Assembly (NCBI RefSeq): GCF_900100765.1
Contig: NZ_FNFO01000010.1
Location: 62,001-126,000 of the forward strand
Length of the DNA stretch: 64,000 nucleotides
Origin: Catalinimonas alkaloidigena
Lineage (GTDB): Bacteria > Bacteroidota > Bacteroidia > Cytophagales > Flexibacteraceae
Direction of reading: 5' to 3'
The notes below the pieces were generated by a model. The model made no database searches and had not been told where the DNA came from. It was given only the letters and a program-made list of their open reading frames with translations. Of this stretch, positions 63,551-64,000 are shown piece by piece. The number at the start of each line of letters is the position of its first letter. The first letter of the stretch is position 1. The position numbers were made by a program, and so were the translations under genes.

Positions 63551-64000
63551 ATGCATGCTGACGACGAACCAGAATTCTTCGAGATCGATCCTGATAAAAT
63601 GGCCGAAAATCCCGGCCTGTTGCCCTACGCCCACACGGTAGGCAGTGCGGTCATACGTCCTGAAGACAAAGGCAAACTGAAAGGACGCGCCGTGGCGGCC
63701 ATGCACCAGCAAACCGACCGGCAACTGCGCCAGCTCTACGAACAGATGCAGACGCTGGCGCTCCAGGCCAAGGCGCTCAAACAGCGCGTCGAGGTTTCAG
63801 AACGCATTTACGTGTCGGACATGAGCTTTGAGCCGGTGATCGGCAACACGTACTATTTTTACGAGCGAAAAAACGGCACCGACGTGCTGTCGATGGTCGC
63901 GCCGCACGAGTGGGGCCGGAGTTTCCCGTTCCGCCGTTTTGTGGCCGAAGCCACCCTCCTGGCCGACCACACCTGGGAAGTCCGTTTCGAGGAAGAATCG
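63551..64000 (+). CDS. DUF2452 family protein (truncated by window)
   Basis: A reading frame open from the ATG at 63551 to the window end (150 codons, no stop). It reads MHADDEPEFFEIDPDKMAEN and then PGLLPYAHTVGSAVIRPEDK, with a helical segment (MHQQTDRQLRQLYEQMQTLA) and SFEPVIGNTYYFYERKNG, MVAPHEWGRSFPF and LLADHTWEVRF. This pattern fits DUF2452 proteins of the phylum (function unknown, probably cytoplasmic). Most of the usual length is probably present, so only a few residues at the C-terminus are missing. It follows the DUF4240 gene by 120 bp on the same strand. Confidence 0.75.
   Translation, partial: MHADDEPEFFEIDPDKMAENPGLLPYAHTVGSAVIRPEDKGKLKGRAVAAMHQQTDRQLRQLYEQMQTLALQAKALKQRVEVSERIYVSDMSFEPVIGNTYYFYERKNGTDVLSMVAPHEWGRSFPFRRFVAEATLLADHTWEVRFEEES

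Noticed and set aside
1-64000. CRISPR arrays, insertion sequences, prophage or integrative element borders
   Set aside because: No regularly spaced repeats, transposase, integrase or phage genes were seen; gene content is chromosomal throughout.

Overview
The window is a chromosomal segment of a free-living Bacteroidota bacterium, most likely of the Cytophagales type, and visibly GC-rich for that phylum. Supporting signs are promoters of the phylum's own type (TTTG-N19-TANNTTTG), two secreted proteins with type IX secretion (T9SS) C-terminal sorting domains, a TonB receptor with a carboxypeptidase-regulatory-like N-terminal domain, a TamB homologue, SPOR, fasciclin and DUF2452/DUF4240/DUF3467 proteins, and general absence of strong Shine-Dalgarno sequences. 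No CRISPR array, insertion sequence, prophage or rRNA operon was seen.

Region 1 (1-14.4 kb, all minus strand) is the core transcription/translation locus. In transcription order it runs: promoter, tRNA-Tyr, tRNA-Gly, a decayed tRNA copy, tRNA-Thr, tuf, terminator; then a second promoter (its -33 box sits in the tuf terminator), tRNA-Trp, secE, nusG, rplK, rplA, rplJ, rplL, an attenuator-like hairpin, rpoB, a UUCG-capped hairpin, rpoC and a strong terminator; then a DUF3467 gene, a third promoter and rpsL, which is cut by the window edge.

Region 2 (14.4-35.8 kb) is housekeeping and cell-envelope: an M1 aminopeptidase lipoprotein, a stand-alone biotin carrier protein, pyrH-frr, valS, a T9SS-exported carbohydrate-binding-type protein, a three-gene proton-translocating transhydrogenase (pntAA-pntAB-pntB), recJ, a SPOR-like protein, an MBL-fold hydrolase with an unknown acidic partner, an FG-GAP/VCBS T9SS protein, and murF.

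Region 3 (35.9-44.4 kb) is signalling plus unusual membrane enzymes: a single-domain response regulator overlapping a response-regulator/adenylate-cyclase fusion; then an apparent operon of an MpaB/rubber-oxygenase-family protein, a small membrane protein resembling Pyr4/PaxB transmembrane terpene cyclases, and a membrane histidine kinase; then, convergently, a large fusion of an ATP/ADP-carrier-like membrane domain, HEAT repeats and a cyclic-nucleotide-binding domain. The terpene-cyclase-like/MpaB pair and the cAMP maker/cAMP sensor pair are the most novel-looking parts of the window.

Region 4 (44.8-64 kb): a secreted unknown; a translationally coupled cassette of N-formylglutamate-amidohydrolase-like, QEGLA (DUF1704) metallopeptidase-like and glutathione-synthetase-like ATP-grasp proteins, plausibly an amide-forming/amide-cleaving system on an unknown substrate; a lower-GC DUF2625 gene; Dps; an AsmA-like protein; a fasciclin lipoprotein; a second histidine kinase; a TonB-dependent receptor; tamB; a GbsR/MarR-type regulator preceded by repeated ATACC motifs; a DUF4240 protein; and a DUF2452 protein cut by the right edge.
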